This document shows, piece after piece, positions 8,487 through 16,606 of a stretch of 64,000 bases of DNA (positions are counted from its first letter, which is position 1; the number at the start of each line of letters is the position of its first letter). Made by a program: the position numbers and the translations under genes. The stretch comes from Paenibacillus sp. UNC451MF (GTDB taxonomy: Bacteria; Bacillota; Bacilli; Paenibacillales; NBRC-103111). Location: NCBI RefSeq assembly GCF_000686845.1, contig NZ_JMLS01000004.1:248001-312000 (forward strand). The letters run 5' to 3'. The notes under the pieces were generated by a model, which was given only the letters and a program-made list of their open reading frames with translations, had not been told where the DNA came from and did no database searches.

Positions 8487-9638
8487 TTATGTTGGATCGT
8501 TCAACGCGGATTCCAGCAGAGAATCCAATTCGACATAAGGTCTTCCTGCCGCTGAAGCTACTGCCGGATGCGTAATATGCCCTTGATACGTATTTACGCC
8601 GAGCTTTAGCTCCCGGTGATCTTTAGAAGCCTGATGAAGCCCTTTGCCAGCTAGTTCTGCGGCGTAAGAAAGCGTCACATTAGTCAGAGCCAGAGTAGAT
8701 GTCCGTGGTACTGCCCCCGGCATATTAGCCACCGCATAATGAATCACACCGTGCTTCACGTAGACAGGATCGCTATGCGTCGTCACCCGGTCCACTGTTG
8801 ATATAGTTCCCCCTTGATCGACAGCCACGTCCACAATCACGGAACCAGGCTTCATTTGCTGTACCATTTCCTCGGTTACAAGTTTAGGTGCTTTGGCACC
8901 TGGAATCAGCACTGCGCCTATCAGCAGATCTGCCTTCTGAACAGCACTAGCAATATGATATGGATTGGACATTAATGTACGTATTCTCCCCTGGAATACA
9001 TCGTCCAAGTAACGGAGACGTTCAGCGCTCCGGTCAATGATCACTACGTTGGCGCCAAGTCCTAAAGCCATCTTAGCTGCATTGGTACCAACAATCCCCC
9101 CACCCAGGATAATAACATCCGCAGGCGGCACGCCTGGAACCCCTCCGAGCAATATCCCTCTGCCGCCATAAAACTTCTCCAAAAATTGTGCTCCTACCTG
9201 CACGGACATACGTCCGGCTACCTCACTCATAGGTGTTAGCAAAGGAAGGCTGCCGTTCGCCAGCTGAATCGTCTCATAAGCGATGCCCGTCACTTTACTT
9301 TCCAATAAGGCTTCCGTCAACCTAGTCTCTGCAGCTAAATGGAGATACGTAAACAAAATTAGACCCTCGCGAAAATAACCGTACTCCTCCGGCAGCGGCT
9401 CTTTGACCTTCATAATCATATCCGCCTGATCCCATACTTCAGCTGCTTGGTCAAGCAGAACAGCGCCTTCCCTAGCATAATCCTGATCTGCAAATCCACT
9501 CCCTGCCCCTGCTCCGCTTTCCACAAGGACTTTGTGTCCTAAGTGATGCAGCAATCCGGCTCCACCCGGTGTTAAAGCAACACGGTTCTCATTGTTTTTG
9601 ATTTCTTTTGGTACCCCTATCACCCTTGAATGACTCAT
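8487..9638 (-). CDS. ald: Alanine dehydrogenase
   Basis: NAD-dependent conversion of L-alanine to pyruvate and ammonia; in Bacillus it is needed for normal sporulation and contributes to L-alanine germination physiology. At 383 aa it has family length. The N terminus [18 protein letters not shown] is diagnostic, with conserved [11 protein letters not shown] (substrate Lys) and the Rossmann dinucleotide site [22 protein letters not shown]-terminal ligand segment [13 protein letters not shown] follows. The AAAGGAGAGG ribosome site is strong. It is an insertion relative to the B. subtilis fur-yqzK-xerD order. Confidence 0.95.
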   Translation of the reverse strand: MSHSRVIGVPKEIKNNENRVALTPGGAGLLHHLGHKVLVESGAGAGSGFADQDYAREGAVLLDQAAEVWDQADMIMKVKEPLPEEYGYFREGLILFTYLHLAAETRLTEALLESKVTGIAYETIQLANGSLPLLTPMSEVAGRMSVQVGAQFLEKFYGGRGILLGGVPGVPPADVIILGGGIVGTNAAKMALGLGANVVIIDRSAERLRYLDDVFQGRIRTLMSNPYHIASAVQKADLLIGAVLIPGAKAPKLVTEEMVQQMKPGSVIVDVAVDQGGTISTVDRVTTHSDPVYVKHGVIHYAVANMPGAVPRTSTLALTNVTLSYAAELAGKGLHQASKDHRELKLGVNTYQGHITHPAVASAAGRPYVELDSLLESALNDPT

Positions 9639-9838
9639 GATGGCCTCTCCTTTCAGTCACATGCGTAATCTATAACATTAATTTCCCCGTTATTCTTACA
9701 CCTTAACCACTTCTTACAATCTGGAATAAGCAATCACCTTTACATAGATAGGATTCTCCACAATTTTCAGCTTTGGAACTTACAGCTTTCTCATGATATA
9801 CTTTATTCAGCAAATGATATTGGGGAAGGGGAACCTTA

Positions 9839-10390
9839 ATGAAAAAATTAGGAGCTGAGATTCGAAGCTGGGTAGGTTCCATCGGGGCTGCCATCGGCTG
9901 CGCTTTATTAATTGGGATTTTTATTATCCAGCCGACCAAAGTTATGGGACATTCTATGGATCCCACGCTTCATGATCAGCAGCGCATTTTTATATCGAAA
10001 TTATCGCATACGTTTCATCTTGAGCCTCAATACGGAGACATTGTGATTCTGGACAGCCGCGTAGATCGTGAGAGAACCTTTGCTGACGACTTGTTTGAGC
10101 ATCCGTTAATTTCGTTGTTTACTCACGGAGAAGACAGTCAAACGATCTATGTCAAGCGAGTCATCGGTAAACCGGGAGATGTTCTGGAATTCAAAAATCA
10201 TCAGGTATATCGTAACGGCGAAGCTCTAAACGAGCCTTATCTTAATGAAACGATGAACTATTCAAGCAATGAAAAGCTTACCGTCCCTGCCGATCACATT
10301 TTCGTCATGGGCGACAACCGCAATAACAGCAAAGATAGCAGAAATATCGGCTTTATTCCTCTTGATCATGTTTTAGGGAAAAAGATTTAA
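9839..10390 (+). CDS. lepB: Signal peptidase I
   Basis: Membrane-bound serine protease that removes Sec signal peptides outside the membrane. The 183-aa, single N-terminal-span architecture (span at about residues 14-34) matches Gram-positive SipS-type enzymes. The catalytic Ser lies in MGHSMDPTL, the general-base Lys in IYVKRVIGKPGD, and box E is GDNRNNSKDSR. The ribosome site is GGGGAAGGGGA. It stands alone, divergent from ald and convergent with fur, with its own terminator at 10402. Confidence 0.95.
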   Translation: MKKLGAEIRSWVGSIGAAIGCALLIGIFIIQPTKVMGHSMDPTLHDQQRIFISKLSHTFHLEPQYGDIVILDSRVDRERTFADDLFEHPLISLFTHGEDSQTIYVKRVIGKPGDVLEFKNHQVYRNGEALNEPYLNETMNYSSNEKLTVPADHIFVMGDNRNNSKDSRNIGFIPLDHVLGKKI

Positions 10391-10401
10391 TATTTAGATG
10401 A

Positions 10402-10428
10402 CCGGCGCCTTTAAGCGTCGGTTTTTTT
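10402..10428 (+). terminator. Intrinsic terminator after signal peptidase gene
   Basis: CCGGCGC, loop, GCGTCGG (one G-U) followed by TTTTTTTA, 12 nt after the stop codon. Confidence 0.8.
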
Positions 10429-10440
10429 ATTCATCCTACG

Positions 10441-10478
10441 TAAAAAACCTTCTGGCCTGTAAAAACAAGCAGAAGGTT
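10441..10478 (-). terminator. Intrinsic terminator after fur
   Basis: On the minus strand AAACCTTCTG and CAGAAGGTTT flank a 15-nt loop and run into TTTTTT. It lies 10 nt past the fur stop and is convergent with the signal-peptidase terminator. Confidence 0.8.
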
Positions 10479-10487
10479 TCGTTCGAT

Positions 10488-10946
10488 TTAATTTTTAGTT
10501 TTATCTGTCTTGTCAATACAGCGGTGACAAATCCCCTGAAAATCAAGACGATGATCCAACACTTTAAAACGGTACTCCTTCTCGAGCCGTTCTTCGAGTG
10601 GACCAAGCCAATCTTCCATAATCTCATCGACGGCGCCACATTGCACGCAGATTAAATGATGATGATGATGATGAGTGCTGTCATTGCGCAGATCGTAACG
10701 GGCAACGCCGTCACCGAAATTCATCTTCTCAACGACATGAAGCTCGGTTAACAATTCAAGCGTCCGATAAACCGTTGCAAGTCCGATTTCCGGAGCTTTA
10801 TCCTTTACGAGCATAAATACGTCTTCCGCGCTTAAATGGTCTTCTTCGTTTTCAAGCAGCACACGGACTGTAGCTTCCCGTTGAGGAGTTAGTTTGTAGC
10901 CCTGTGACTGCAGCTGTTGTTTAATTTTATCAATGCGAGATTCCAT
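10488..10946 (-). CDS. fur: Ferric uptake regulator Fur
   Basis: Fe(II)-responsive repressor of iron uptake. The 152 aa align along the whole length with B. subtilis Fur: winged-helix segment YKLTPQREATVRVL, EDHLSAEDV, the recognition helix region IGLATVYRTLELL, and a metal-binding His run followed by CVQCGAVDE and CHRC, the structural zinc Cys pairs. The six-His run replaces the HFHHH of B. subtilis and is natural. The gene follows spoIIM and is preceded by a hairpin-repeat unit whose stem ends 2 nt before the GTAGGGGGAG ribosome site. Confidence 0.95.
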   Translation of the reverse strand: MESRIDKIKQQLQSQGYKLTPQREATVRVLLENEEDHLSAEDVFMLVKDKAPEIGLATVYRTLELLTELHVVEKMNFGDGVARYDLRNDSTHHHHHHLICVQCGAVDEIMEDWLGPLEERLEKEYRFKVLDHRLDFQGICHRCIDKTDKTKN

Positions 10947-10961
10947 GCTACTCCCCCTACG

Positions 10962-11040
10962 GGTTTTGCGAAAAGCAAAACCTGCTGCGTAAGTCTGCGC
11001 CCAGAATGGTGCGGCAAGAGCTTCAGCTTTTGCTGGGCTT
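10962..11040 (-). repeat. Intercistronic hairpin unit before fur
   Basis: One clear unit: GGTTTTGC and GCAAAACC form an 8-bp perfect stem (10962-10982) with a 5-nt loop, preceded in the fur sense by CTTACGCAG, a variant of the family block CTTACGAAG. The stem runs directly into the fur ribosome site. A degenerate GCCCAG/CTGGGC pair farther upstream may be an older unit. Confidence 0.7.
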
Positions 11041-11083
11041 CATTCTTTCATTATAGGTTGAGGGTGGCCGGAAAGTCAAACAT

Positions 11084-11725
11084 TTAAAACGACATTGTAA
11101 TCAGCATGGGGGTTACCCACTTCATCATTACCGGTGAAACGTATGCTTCGAACATCGCTACTCCCGCGAGCAGCACCCCGGATAACAAAATCGTCGCTGA
11201 ATATCTCATGAACGGTTCGTAAAATGCACCCTTCCGGGTCATGAACCGGTGTTTGACCATATGAATGGAAAAAGCCATAGCCGTAACACTGCAAACGATA
11301 AGAGCTGGAATAACGATCAAATTTTGCGGTGCTACGGATACCAGCGCAAACAGCAATCCTTTCCAGGATAGCTGCCCAACCAAATAACCTACAGTGAAGC
11401 CCACCAACACACCTTTTAAGAAATCAAGAATCAAAATTAACGGAAGTCCGATAACGGACATCCCAAGTATCCAAATAATGAGAATCCATTTGATATGAAG
11501 GCTGAACGACTGCTGGAATGATTGCTTGACATCGTCAAATTCGCCTTGGTCCACTGTGGAGAAAAAATGGCTCAAATATCGCATAATCTCTTGCTTTTGC
11601 TCCAGAGATAGCGCATTGACCATGACCGTGCCGAACACTACACCTATGACGAAAATGATTCCAACGAAAACATATAGCGACAGATGCTCCTTCATATAAA
11701 CCTGTAGCGAACGATTACGGTTCAT
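11084..11725 (-). CDS. spoIIM: Stage II sporulation protein M
   Basis: Integral membrane protein of the SpoIID-SpoIIM-SpoIIP complex that degrades septal peptidoglycan during engulfment of the forespore. The 213 aa, with about five predicted membrane spans, match SpoIIM (214 aa in B. subtilis); the motif PLILILDFLKGVLVGFTVGYLV and the following VAPQNL are family-like. The ribosome site GGGGGGATT precedes the ATG. It is next to fur and the EndoQ gene, as in other Bacillales. Mother-cell (sigma-E) expression is expected from the family but no convincing promoter was identified. Confidence 0.93.
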   Translation of the reverse strand: MNRNRSLQVYMKEHLSLYVFVGIIFVIGVVFGTVMVNALSLEQKQEIMRYLSHFFSTVDQGEFDDVKQSFQQSFSLHIKWILIIWILGMSVIGLPLILILDFLKGVLVGFTVGYLVGQLSWKGLLFALVSVAPQNLIVIPALIVCSVTAMAFSIHMVKHRFMTRKGAFYEPFMRYSATILLSGVLLAGVAMFEAYVSPVMMKWVTPMLITMSF

Positions 11726-11834
11726 GCTGCATAATCCCCCCTTGCACTGTTAGTACAAGCATATGATCTGGGATATGCGGTTATGACCATTATCTGTAAA
11801 TCAGTAATAATTCAATAGTTTTAGAGAATCCAAG

Positions 11835-13025
11835 CTATTTTCTTGCAACTTTACCATACTTGCCTCCGCCGCCTACTTGGAGCTTCAGCTTGTCTTGACG
11901 TGCTTGCACGATGAATTGAGCAATCTCCTCTCCGGCAGCACGCTCCAGTTCTTCAGCCGTTGCTTGGTGGAGAATGTTCATCTCAGTACCAAACTGTGCG
12001 AGTAAAGCATTGAGCTTCTTCGGCCCCAAACCCGGGATATACTCCAGCGGAACCTGGTAATAATAGGGCGGTCGGTCATCTGGAACATAAGGTGCTCCTT
12101 CTTCGCGATCTGCCAGTTCAAGGATACGGTCCATAACACCGCGAACGATTTTCTTGCTGCCGCAATACAAGCAGCGTTCGACGCTCACTTCTCGCTCATC
12201 TGCTATTGTACCGCAGCTGGCACAATAAGTCCTATGATATTTGCCCAAACGTGGATTTAATCCGTAGTTGGCCGCAACACCCCGACCATTCTCCTTAGCT
12301 AATGCTTGACGCAGCTCCTCAAAGCTCGGCCCTGCCAAAAGAAGCTTATTATACTCCCGGCCGATCTTGGCTAACGAATGGGCATCCGAATTCGTAAGAA
12401 ACGTGTAGCGATCCAACTCATAGATATACCCCGCCATTTCTGAATCCGCACTTAATCCAAGCTCTACAGCGGCAATACCATCCATATCGAGGAGATGCTC
12501 CATCCTTGTGGAACAGCTGCCATAGACACTTTTATGCGGTGTGAAAATGTGAGCAGGCACTAGGATGCCCCCCCTGCCAAGCACTTGCTGCTGAAGCTCT
12601 CTGGCGGTTACGTAAATACGCTGCGAGCTCAGTCCTACATTTTTCATATGCTTGCCAAGCCAGCTTGTGAACTCTTCCATCACCGACACGGTAGGCATGT
12701 AGGCGAGCAAATGTGCAGTCCCCATTCCCGGATCCCGCACTTCGATTTCGCTGCCAAGAATAATGGTTGTCTGATGGTAGCGGATGCCTCCCCCGGCAGC
12801 CTCCTCCATCTCACCTTTATCGAGATACTTGAACATTTCACGCTGAACAGCTGGAGATTGACAGTCTATAATGCCGACGATATCCATGCCTTTGCGCTCT
12901 GAGGCTTCACGAGCAATATTATAAAAGGTCAAATTGTTCGCTGCGCTTATTTTTACGGCCTGTCCTTCTTCTGTCCGCCCAATATGAATATGCAGGTCTG
13001 CGTAAAAAGGACGCACATCCGTCAT
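11835..13025 (-). CDS. Endonuclease Q family DNA repair nuclease (PHP domain)
   Basis: EndoQ cuts 5' of deaminated bases such as hypoxanthine and uracil and abasic sites. The N-terminal PHP metallo-domain starts FYADLHIHIG and holds further metal ligands (GIIDCQSP, GSEIEV, LTNSDAHS). A zinc ribbon CASC...CLYC lies near residues 268-290, and a helix-hairpin-helix IPGLGPKKLNALL near 329-341 gives DNA contact. The 396-aa length is full. It overlaps nudF by 1 nt. The pairing with a Nudix hydrolase next to spoIIM is the usual Bacillales arrangement and hints at nucleotide or DNA damage sanitation around sporulation (inference). Confidence 0.88.
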   Translation of the reverse strand: MTDVRPFYADLHIHIGRTEEGQAVKISAANNLTFYNIAREASERKGMDIVGIIDCQSPAVQREMFKYLDKGEMEEAAGGGIRYHQTTIILGSEIEVRDPGMGTAHLLAYMPTVSVMEEFTSWLGKHMKNVGLSSQRIYVTARELQQQVLGRGGILVPAHIFTPHKSVYGSCSTRMEHLLDMDGIAAVELGLSADSEMAGYIYELDRYTFLTNSDAHSLAKIGREYNKLLLAGPSFEELRQALAKENGRGVAANYGLNPRLGKYHRTYCASCGTIADEREVSVERCLYCGSKKIVRGVMDRILELADREEGAPYVPDDRPPYYYQVPLEYIPGLGPKKLNALLAQFGTEMNILHQATAEELERAAGEEIAQFIVQARQDKLKLQVGGGGKYGKVARK

Positions 13026-13588
13026 TAGAACGCCCCCGTTAGTTTATATGATTGCCATGCGTATACGGCTGTAATCGTCTTGGCGTCGCTGATACGCTGC
13101 TCCTTAATGTACTCCTTTGCTTGCTCTAACGTAATGCTCTCGCATTCCAAAAATTCATCCTCATCGAGATGCACTTCACCTTTGACCAAATCATCTGCAA
13201 CATACAGATGCAGGATTTCATCCGCAAACCCAGGTGACGTGTAAAATGACGCAATATGCTTAATAGAACCTGCCTTGAACCCGGTTTCTTCCTCCAGCTC
13301 GCGTTTGGCAGCTTCAAGAGGCTCCTCGCCCGGATCCAGCTTGCCTGCAGGGATCTCTATCTGACTTTTCTCTAACGGCTTACGATACTGCTCCACAACC
13401 AGCATGCGATCGTCTTTCAAAGCCAGAACCGCTACAGCTCCCGGATGCTTAACGATCTCTCTCTTTGCCATTTCCCCATTGGGAAGCCTGACCGTATCGA
13501 CTTGTAAGGAAATCACCTGGCCTTGAAAAATGGGCTCAGATGAAACAGTAACTTCTTCAAACTTTTTATCGTTAAGCGGTTTGCTCAT
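13025..13588 (-). CDS. nudF: ADP-ribose pyrophosphatase (Nudix hydrolase)
   Basis: Cleaves ADP-ribose to AMP and ribose-5-phosphate. The Nudix box spans G-KLDPG-E-EPLEAAK-REL-E-EE-T-G-F, a full match to Gx5Ex7REUxEExGU, near residues 90-112. The 187-aa length and the N-terminal beta-sheet segment (FQGQVISLQVDTVRLPNG) match NudF. The TGGAGGA ribosome site is good. It is the first gene of the nudF-EndoQ pair and is divergent from the mciZ-like gene. Confidence 0.92.
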   Translation of the reverse strand: MSKPLNDKKFEEVTVSSEPIFQGQVISLQVDTVRLPNGEMAKREIVKHPGAVAVLALKDDRMLVVEQYRKPLEKSQIEIPAGKLDPGEEPLEAAKRELEEETGFKAGSIKHIASFYTSPGFADEILHLYVADDLVKGEVHLDEDEFLECESITLEQAKEYIKEQRISDAKTITAVYAWQSYKLTGAF

Positions 13589-13784
13589 CGGTAGTATCCT
13601 CCAGGTTCAACTAAAATTAGAAGCTCTGAATATTGCCCTCTCCTTTGTTTGATTCTCAAACTTTCGGATCGTTTTCTATTATATCACACCATGCATATTC
13701 ATAGTTTTAGATAAGGCATAACTCGTCCTTAGAACGCATAGTGTGTATCAGATGGAACATTATCGGAAAAGAGGGATTTTCTCT

Positions 13785-14069
13785 ATGAAAACTTATTTGT
13801 CAGAGCAGCAAATTCGTTTGGTAGGACGTGTCTGGGAAATTAGACGTTATTTGAAACAAGCTCAGGCAAGAATGACTACAGATGTCAGCCTGCTAGCTTT
13901 TTTATCCGAGCAGACAGGATATAAGCATGAAGGCAGGAGCAGCCTGATGCTGGATAGCGGACAGACTCAACCTATGGAATTGTCGCATAATGCCACGCCA
14001 AGTCAGCTGCCGCACTCATCGCAGACCAAAAAGCAGGATCCTCAAGTAATCCCCTTCCCATCGAAGTAA
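13785..14069 (+). CDS. mciZ: MciZ-like FtsZ inhibitor with a long C-terminal tail
   Basis: The first 30 residues resemble MciZ of B. subtilis, a 40-aa mother-cell peptide that caps FtsZ during sporulation: IRLVGRVWEIRRYLKQ here against VVLVGKAWEIRAKLKE, from memory. The usual protein ends soon after this; here it continues to 94 aa with a polar Ser/Gln/Pro tail ending QVIPFPSK. The start is ATG13785, preceded by AAAAGAGGG about 10 nt upstream; the frame opens earlier at 13743 without a ribosome site. The last 98 nt are antisense to the 3' end of the DUF3866 gene. Location beside nudF and spoIIM fits a sporulation gene. The homology call rests on a short core. Confidence 0.6.
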   Translation: MKTYLSEQQIRLVGRVWEIRRYLKQAQARMTTDVSLLAFLSEQTGYKHEGRSSLMLDSGQTQPMELSHNATPSQLPHSSQTKKQDPQVIPFPSK

Positions 14070-15129
14070 TCGGAAGTCTGTATTCCGAAAGAGCACGCTG
14101 CCACTGTTCGTCAGAAACAGGTACATGCCAGGTCAGCGCGTGCTTGGAAGCAAGCTCAAAATAACCCGCCTGCAGTTGCACTCGTGCCCCGTCATCCCCT
14201 GTCAACAAGGGCAGCGGAACATTAGCGCGAATCAGCGTTAAATCACGCAATACCGTTAATGTATGATGGCTAATTCCGCGGTGACGCTCACGTTCGTCAG
14301 CGAAGCTGATCCGCGGTATGGCTATGGGAAGCCCTTGAAGAACTCCTACTGCATTCAACAATTCACTCGCTTCCGTACCGCTGAACCCCATCAGCGTCTC
14401 TGTGCCTACACTTCCTGGGCCCGGCAGCACTATAGCCAGATCGGCTTGGAGGACATGCTTGGCAGCGAGCAGGGCAGTATACTTGTTAACAGCTTCTAAA
14501 TCCCCCCCATAGGCTTGCCCATAAGTTATGCACCCAATCAACCATCCTAACTGTTTCAAATGCCTTACGTGCTTGCTAAAAGCTAACGGAAGCGCCGCGC
14601 TGTCCGTCATGATATAAGCTATGCGCAGCGGTATTCCTTCCTCTCCCATCCTCTGTCGCAATCTGCATAAAAGCATGGGCAGCATGCTGTGCAGTTCTCC
14701 GACAAGCACCGGCATTCCCTCTAGAGTAAGCTCTTGGGTAAACAGCTCGTGAAATGGGCTTGACTGCTCCTCCACAGCAAGCACTGGCCGCTGAAGCGAA
14801 GTATATCTTAACTTCATTATATGCCCCGCAGCCGTATTCGCCTCATAAGCTGAATTATGTGAATCTGAAGAAGACAATTCCGAGGTTGTCCCTCCAACAC
14901 CTCTCGACAAGACTTTATGAACGAAATGCACTCCTCCTGTACCCAATCCCAAGGCCACGGCCGTTGTGTTAAGCAGCACCTCATCGTCCACTTTCAAAGA
15001 GATTGCATGATCATCACCATAATAAACGGCTATACCCTTAGTTCCATCGTTGAATCTGACTGTTATTTCGTAGAGATCAAAATCCTTTGTACTTATTTCT
15101 GTAACGACTGCCGTTCTCCACTTGATCAA
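13972..15129 (-). CDS. DUF3866 family protein
   Basis: A 385-aa soluble protein. The N terminus contains a beta-rich segment (YEITVRFNDGTKGIAVYYGD) and LGLGTGGVHFVH; the middle has a Rossmann-like region with VLPGPGSVGTETLMGFSG; the C-terminal helix ends with SAMSAAADLAWHYA. This layout matches DUF3866, found in Firmicutes and actinobacteria, of unknown function. It starts at TTG15129, 5 nt after an AGGAGGGGG ribosome site. It lies between the mciZ-like gene (convergent, overlapping 98 bp) and the M20 peptidase gene. Confidence 0.8.
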   Translation of the reverse strand: MIKWRTAVVTEISTKDFDLYEITVRFNDGTKGIAVYYGDDHAISLKVDDEVLLNTTAVALGLGTGGVHFVHKVLSRGVGGTTSELSSSDSHNSAYEANTAAGHIMKLRYTSLQRPVLAVEEQSSPFHELFTQELTLEGMPVLVGELHSMLPMLLCRLRQRMGEEGIPLRIAYIMTDSAALPLAFSKHVRHLKQLGWLIGCITYGQAYGGDLEAVNKYTALLAAKHVLQADLAIVLPGPGSVGTETLMGFSGTEASELLNAVGVLQGLPIAIPRISFADERERHRGISHHTLTVLRDLTLIRANVPLPLLTGDDGARVQLQAGYFELASKHALTWHVPVSDEQWQRALSEYRLPITSMGRGLLEDPAFWSAMSAAADLAWHYATIP

Positions 15130-15222
15130 GCATGCCCCCTCCTAACGACTTCATCTAGTAATAAATATGTATGTAGGAACGTCGTCTCTCATGTTCACCA
15201 CTCCAAGCAAACCCTTAGTAAT

Positions 15223-15251
15223 AAAAAAACCGTCAATCCGAAGATTGACGG
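15223..15251 (-). terminator. Intrinsic terminator after the M20 peptidase gene
   Basis: The minus strand forms CCGTCAATC-TTCG-GATTGACGG, a 9-bp perfect stem with a UUCG loop, followed by TTTTTTTATT. Confidence 0.9.
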
Positions 15252-15273
15252 CAAGTCCGTTATCTGAACAAAA

Positions 15274-16407
15274 TTAAGCTTGAGCCGCTTCTTTAATAAT
15301 TTGCACTACTGCTTCCGTTACTTTAACCATATCGCTAATGGCAATGTGCTCTTCAGTCGTATGAATATTTTGATATCCTACAGCTAAGTTTACCGTTGGT
15401 ACTCCGAAGCCATTAAATACATTGGCATCGCTGCCGCCTCCGGAATGGAAAGTACTCGGCGTACAACCAATTTTTCTAAGAGCTTCCATAGCAAGCTTTA
15501 CGACAGGGGCGTTCTCGTCGAACATAAAGGCAGGATAAATGACGTCGCTTTTAAAGTCGACTTTCGCGTTCATTTCAGCAGCTACATCCTCGCAAGCTTT
15601 GCGCATGGCTTCAATCTGGCGATCAAGCTTATCCTGCACAATACTGCGTGCCTCTCCCTCCAGCTCGACCCGATCCACGACAATGTTCGTTGCGCCATTC
15701 ACACCGCCTGCGAAGCGGCCGATATTAGCTGTAGTCTCTTTATCGATGCGTCCGAGCGGCATTCTTGCGACAGCTCTACTTGCCACTGTAATGGCGCTGA
15801 TCCCTGCTTCTGGATTCACACCTGCATGTGCAGAGCGACCGGAGAAAGAAATAAATATTTTGGCCTGTGTTGGCGCCGCAACAGCGATAGCTCCTACTTC
15901 TCCATTGGAATCCAGTGCATACCCATAGTCAGCTTGCAGCCATTTGGAATCCATTTCACGTGCACCTTTTAGCCCCGATTCCTCACCAGCTGTAATCACA
16001 AATTGAATTTGTCCGTGCTTAATGTTTTGTTCTTTCAGTACCCGGATTGCCTCGAGCATTGCAGCCAAGCCCGCTTTATCATCGCTGCCCAGGATTGTTG
16101 TACCGTCACTGCGAATGATACCGTCTTCGCCAATTTGCGGTTTAATGCCTTTACCCGGAGTTACTGTGTCCATATGGGAGGTAAAAAAAAGCCGTGGCAG
16201 TTGTGTTTCAGAAGTCGGTGCCAGCGTAAAAAACAGATTGTTCGAACCATGTCCGCTGCGCGAGGCCGAATCGTCCTCTTCCACAGTCAGTCCCAATGCA
16301 GAGAATTTCTGTTTAAGCACTTGGCTGATTTCTTGTTCATAACGAGTCTCGCTATCCACCTTGACCAGCTCGATAAATTCATCGACCAAACGTTTTTCCT
16401 GAATCAT
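15274..16407 (-). CDS. M20 family metallopeptidase (YqjE/peptidase T-like)
   Basis: Probable cytoplasmic di-zinc aminopeptidase acting on short peptides. The 377-aa length and motif order match YqjE/PepT-like enzymes: first metal His-x-Asp in SHMDTV, bridging Asp in GSDDKAGLAA, catalytic Glu pair in ITAGEESGLKG, and a late FHSGGGSDANVF segment. The lid/dimerisation domain lies in the middle (GRSAHAGVNPE). The AGGAGGAAAG ribosome site is strong. In B. subtilis yqjE is also near the bkd genes. Substrate not known. Confidence 0.88.
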   Translation of the reverse strand: MIQEKRLVDEFIELVKVDSETRYEQEISQVLKQKFSALGLTVEEDDSASRSGHGSNNLFFTLAPTSETQLPRLFFTSHMDTVTPGKGIKPQIGEDGIIRSDGTTILGSDDKAGLAAMLEAIRVLKEQNIKHGQIQFVITAGEESGLKGAREMDSKWLQADYGYALDSNGEVGAIAVAAPTQAKIFISFSGRSAHAGVNPEAGISAITVASRAVARMPLGRIDKETTANIGRFAGGVNGATNIVVDRVELEGEARSIVQDKLDRQIEAMRKACEDVAAEMNAKVDFKSDVIYPAFMFDENAPVVKLAMEALRKIGCTPSTFHSGGGSDANVFNGFGVPTVNLAVGYQNIHTTEEHIAISDMVKVTEAVVQIIKEAAQA

Positions 16408-16477
16408 CTCTTTCCTCCTATGTACACTTTAAGTTAAAATATGAATATCTCGATTGCATGAAGAGGAGTTGAATAGG

Positions 16478-16573
16478 ATGCGCAACAAGATCGTATTTAA
16501 AGTTATTATTTACGTTATGCTGATTTGTATGGTTTTATCAACCGTATTATTTACTGTCAATATGTTCCTCTAG
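16478..16573 (+). CDS. prli42: Prli42-like stressosome-anchoring membrane miniprotein
   Basis: A 31-codon open frame starting MRNKIVFKVIIYVMLICMV and ending in a hydrophobic NMFL. One membrane span follows three basic residues. This matches Prli42, a conserved Firmicute miniprotein that in Listeria anchors the stressosome through RsbR and contacts it with the basic N terminus. A ribosome site AGAGGAG lies 10 nt before the ATG. It is divergent from the peptidase gene and convergent with bkdB. Partners of this copy are not in the window. Confidence 0.75.
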   Translation: MRNKIVFKVIIYVMLICMVLSTVLFTVNMFL

Positions 16574-16606
16574 TACGCGAAGTCCTTTGCTTTATCCTAA
16601 GCAAAT

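Noticed and set aside
10655-10672. Six-His run in Fur as an engineered tag
   Set aside because: It is internal, at the metal-binding site where other Fur proteins have several His, and all surrounding sequence is native.
13693-13723. Sigma-E promoter for the mciZ-like gene
   Set aside because: GCATATT matches the -35 well, but the only -10-like CATAACT is 17 nt away, too far for sigma-E (13-15 nt).
15445-16437. Several plus-strand open frames opposite the M20 peptidase gene
   Set aside because: They are antisense shadows without ribosome sites or recognisable protein features.
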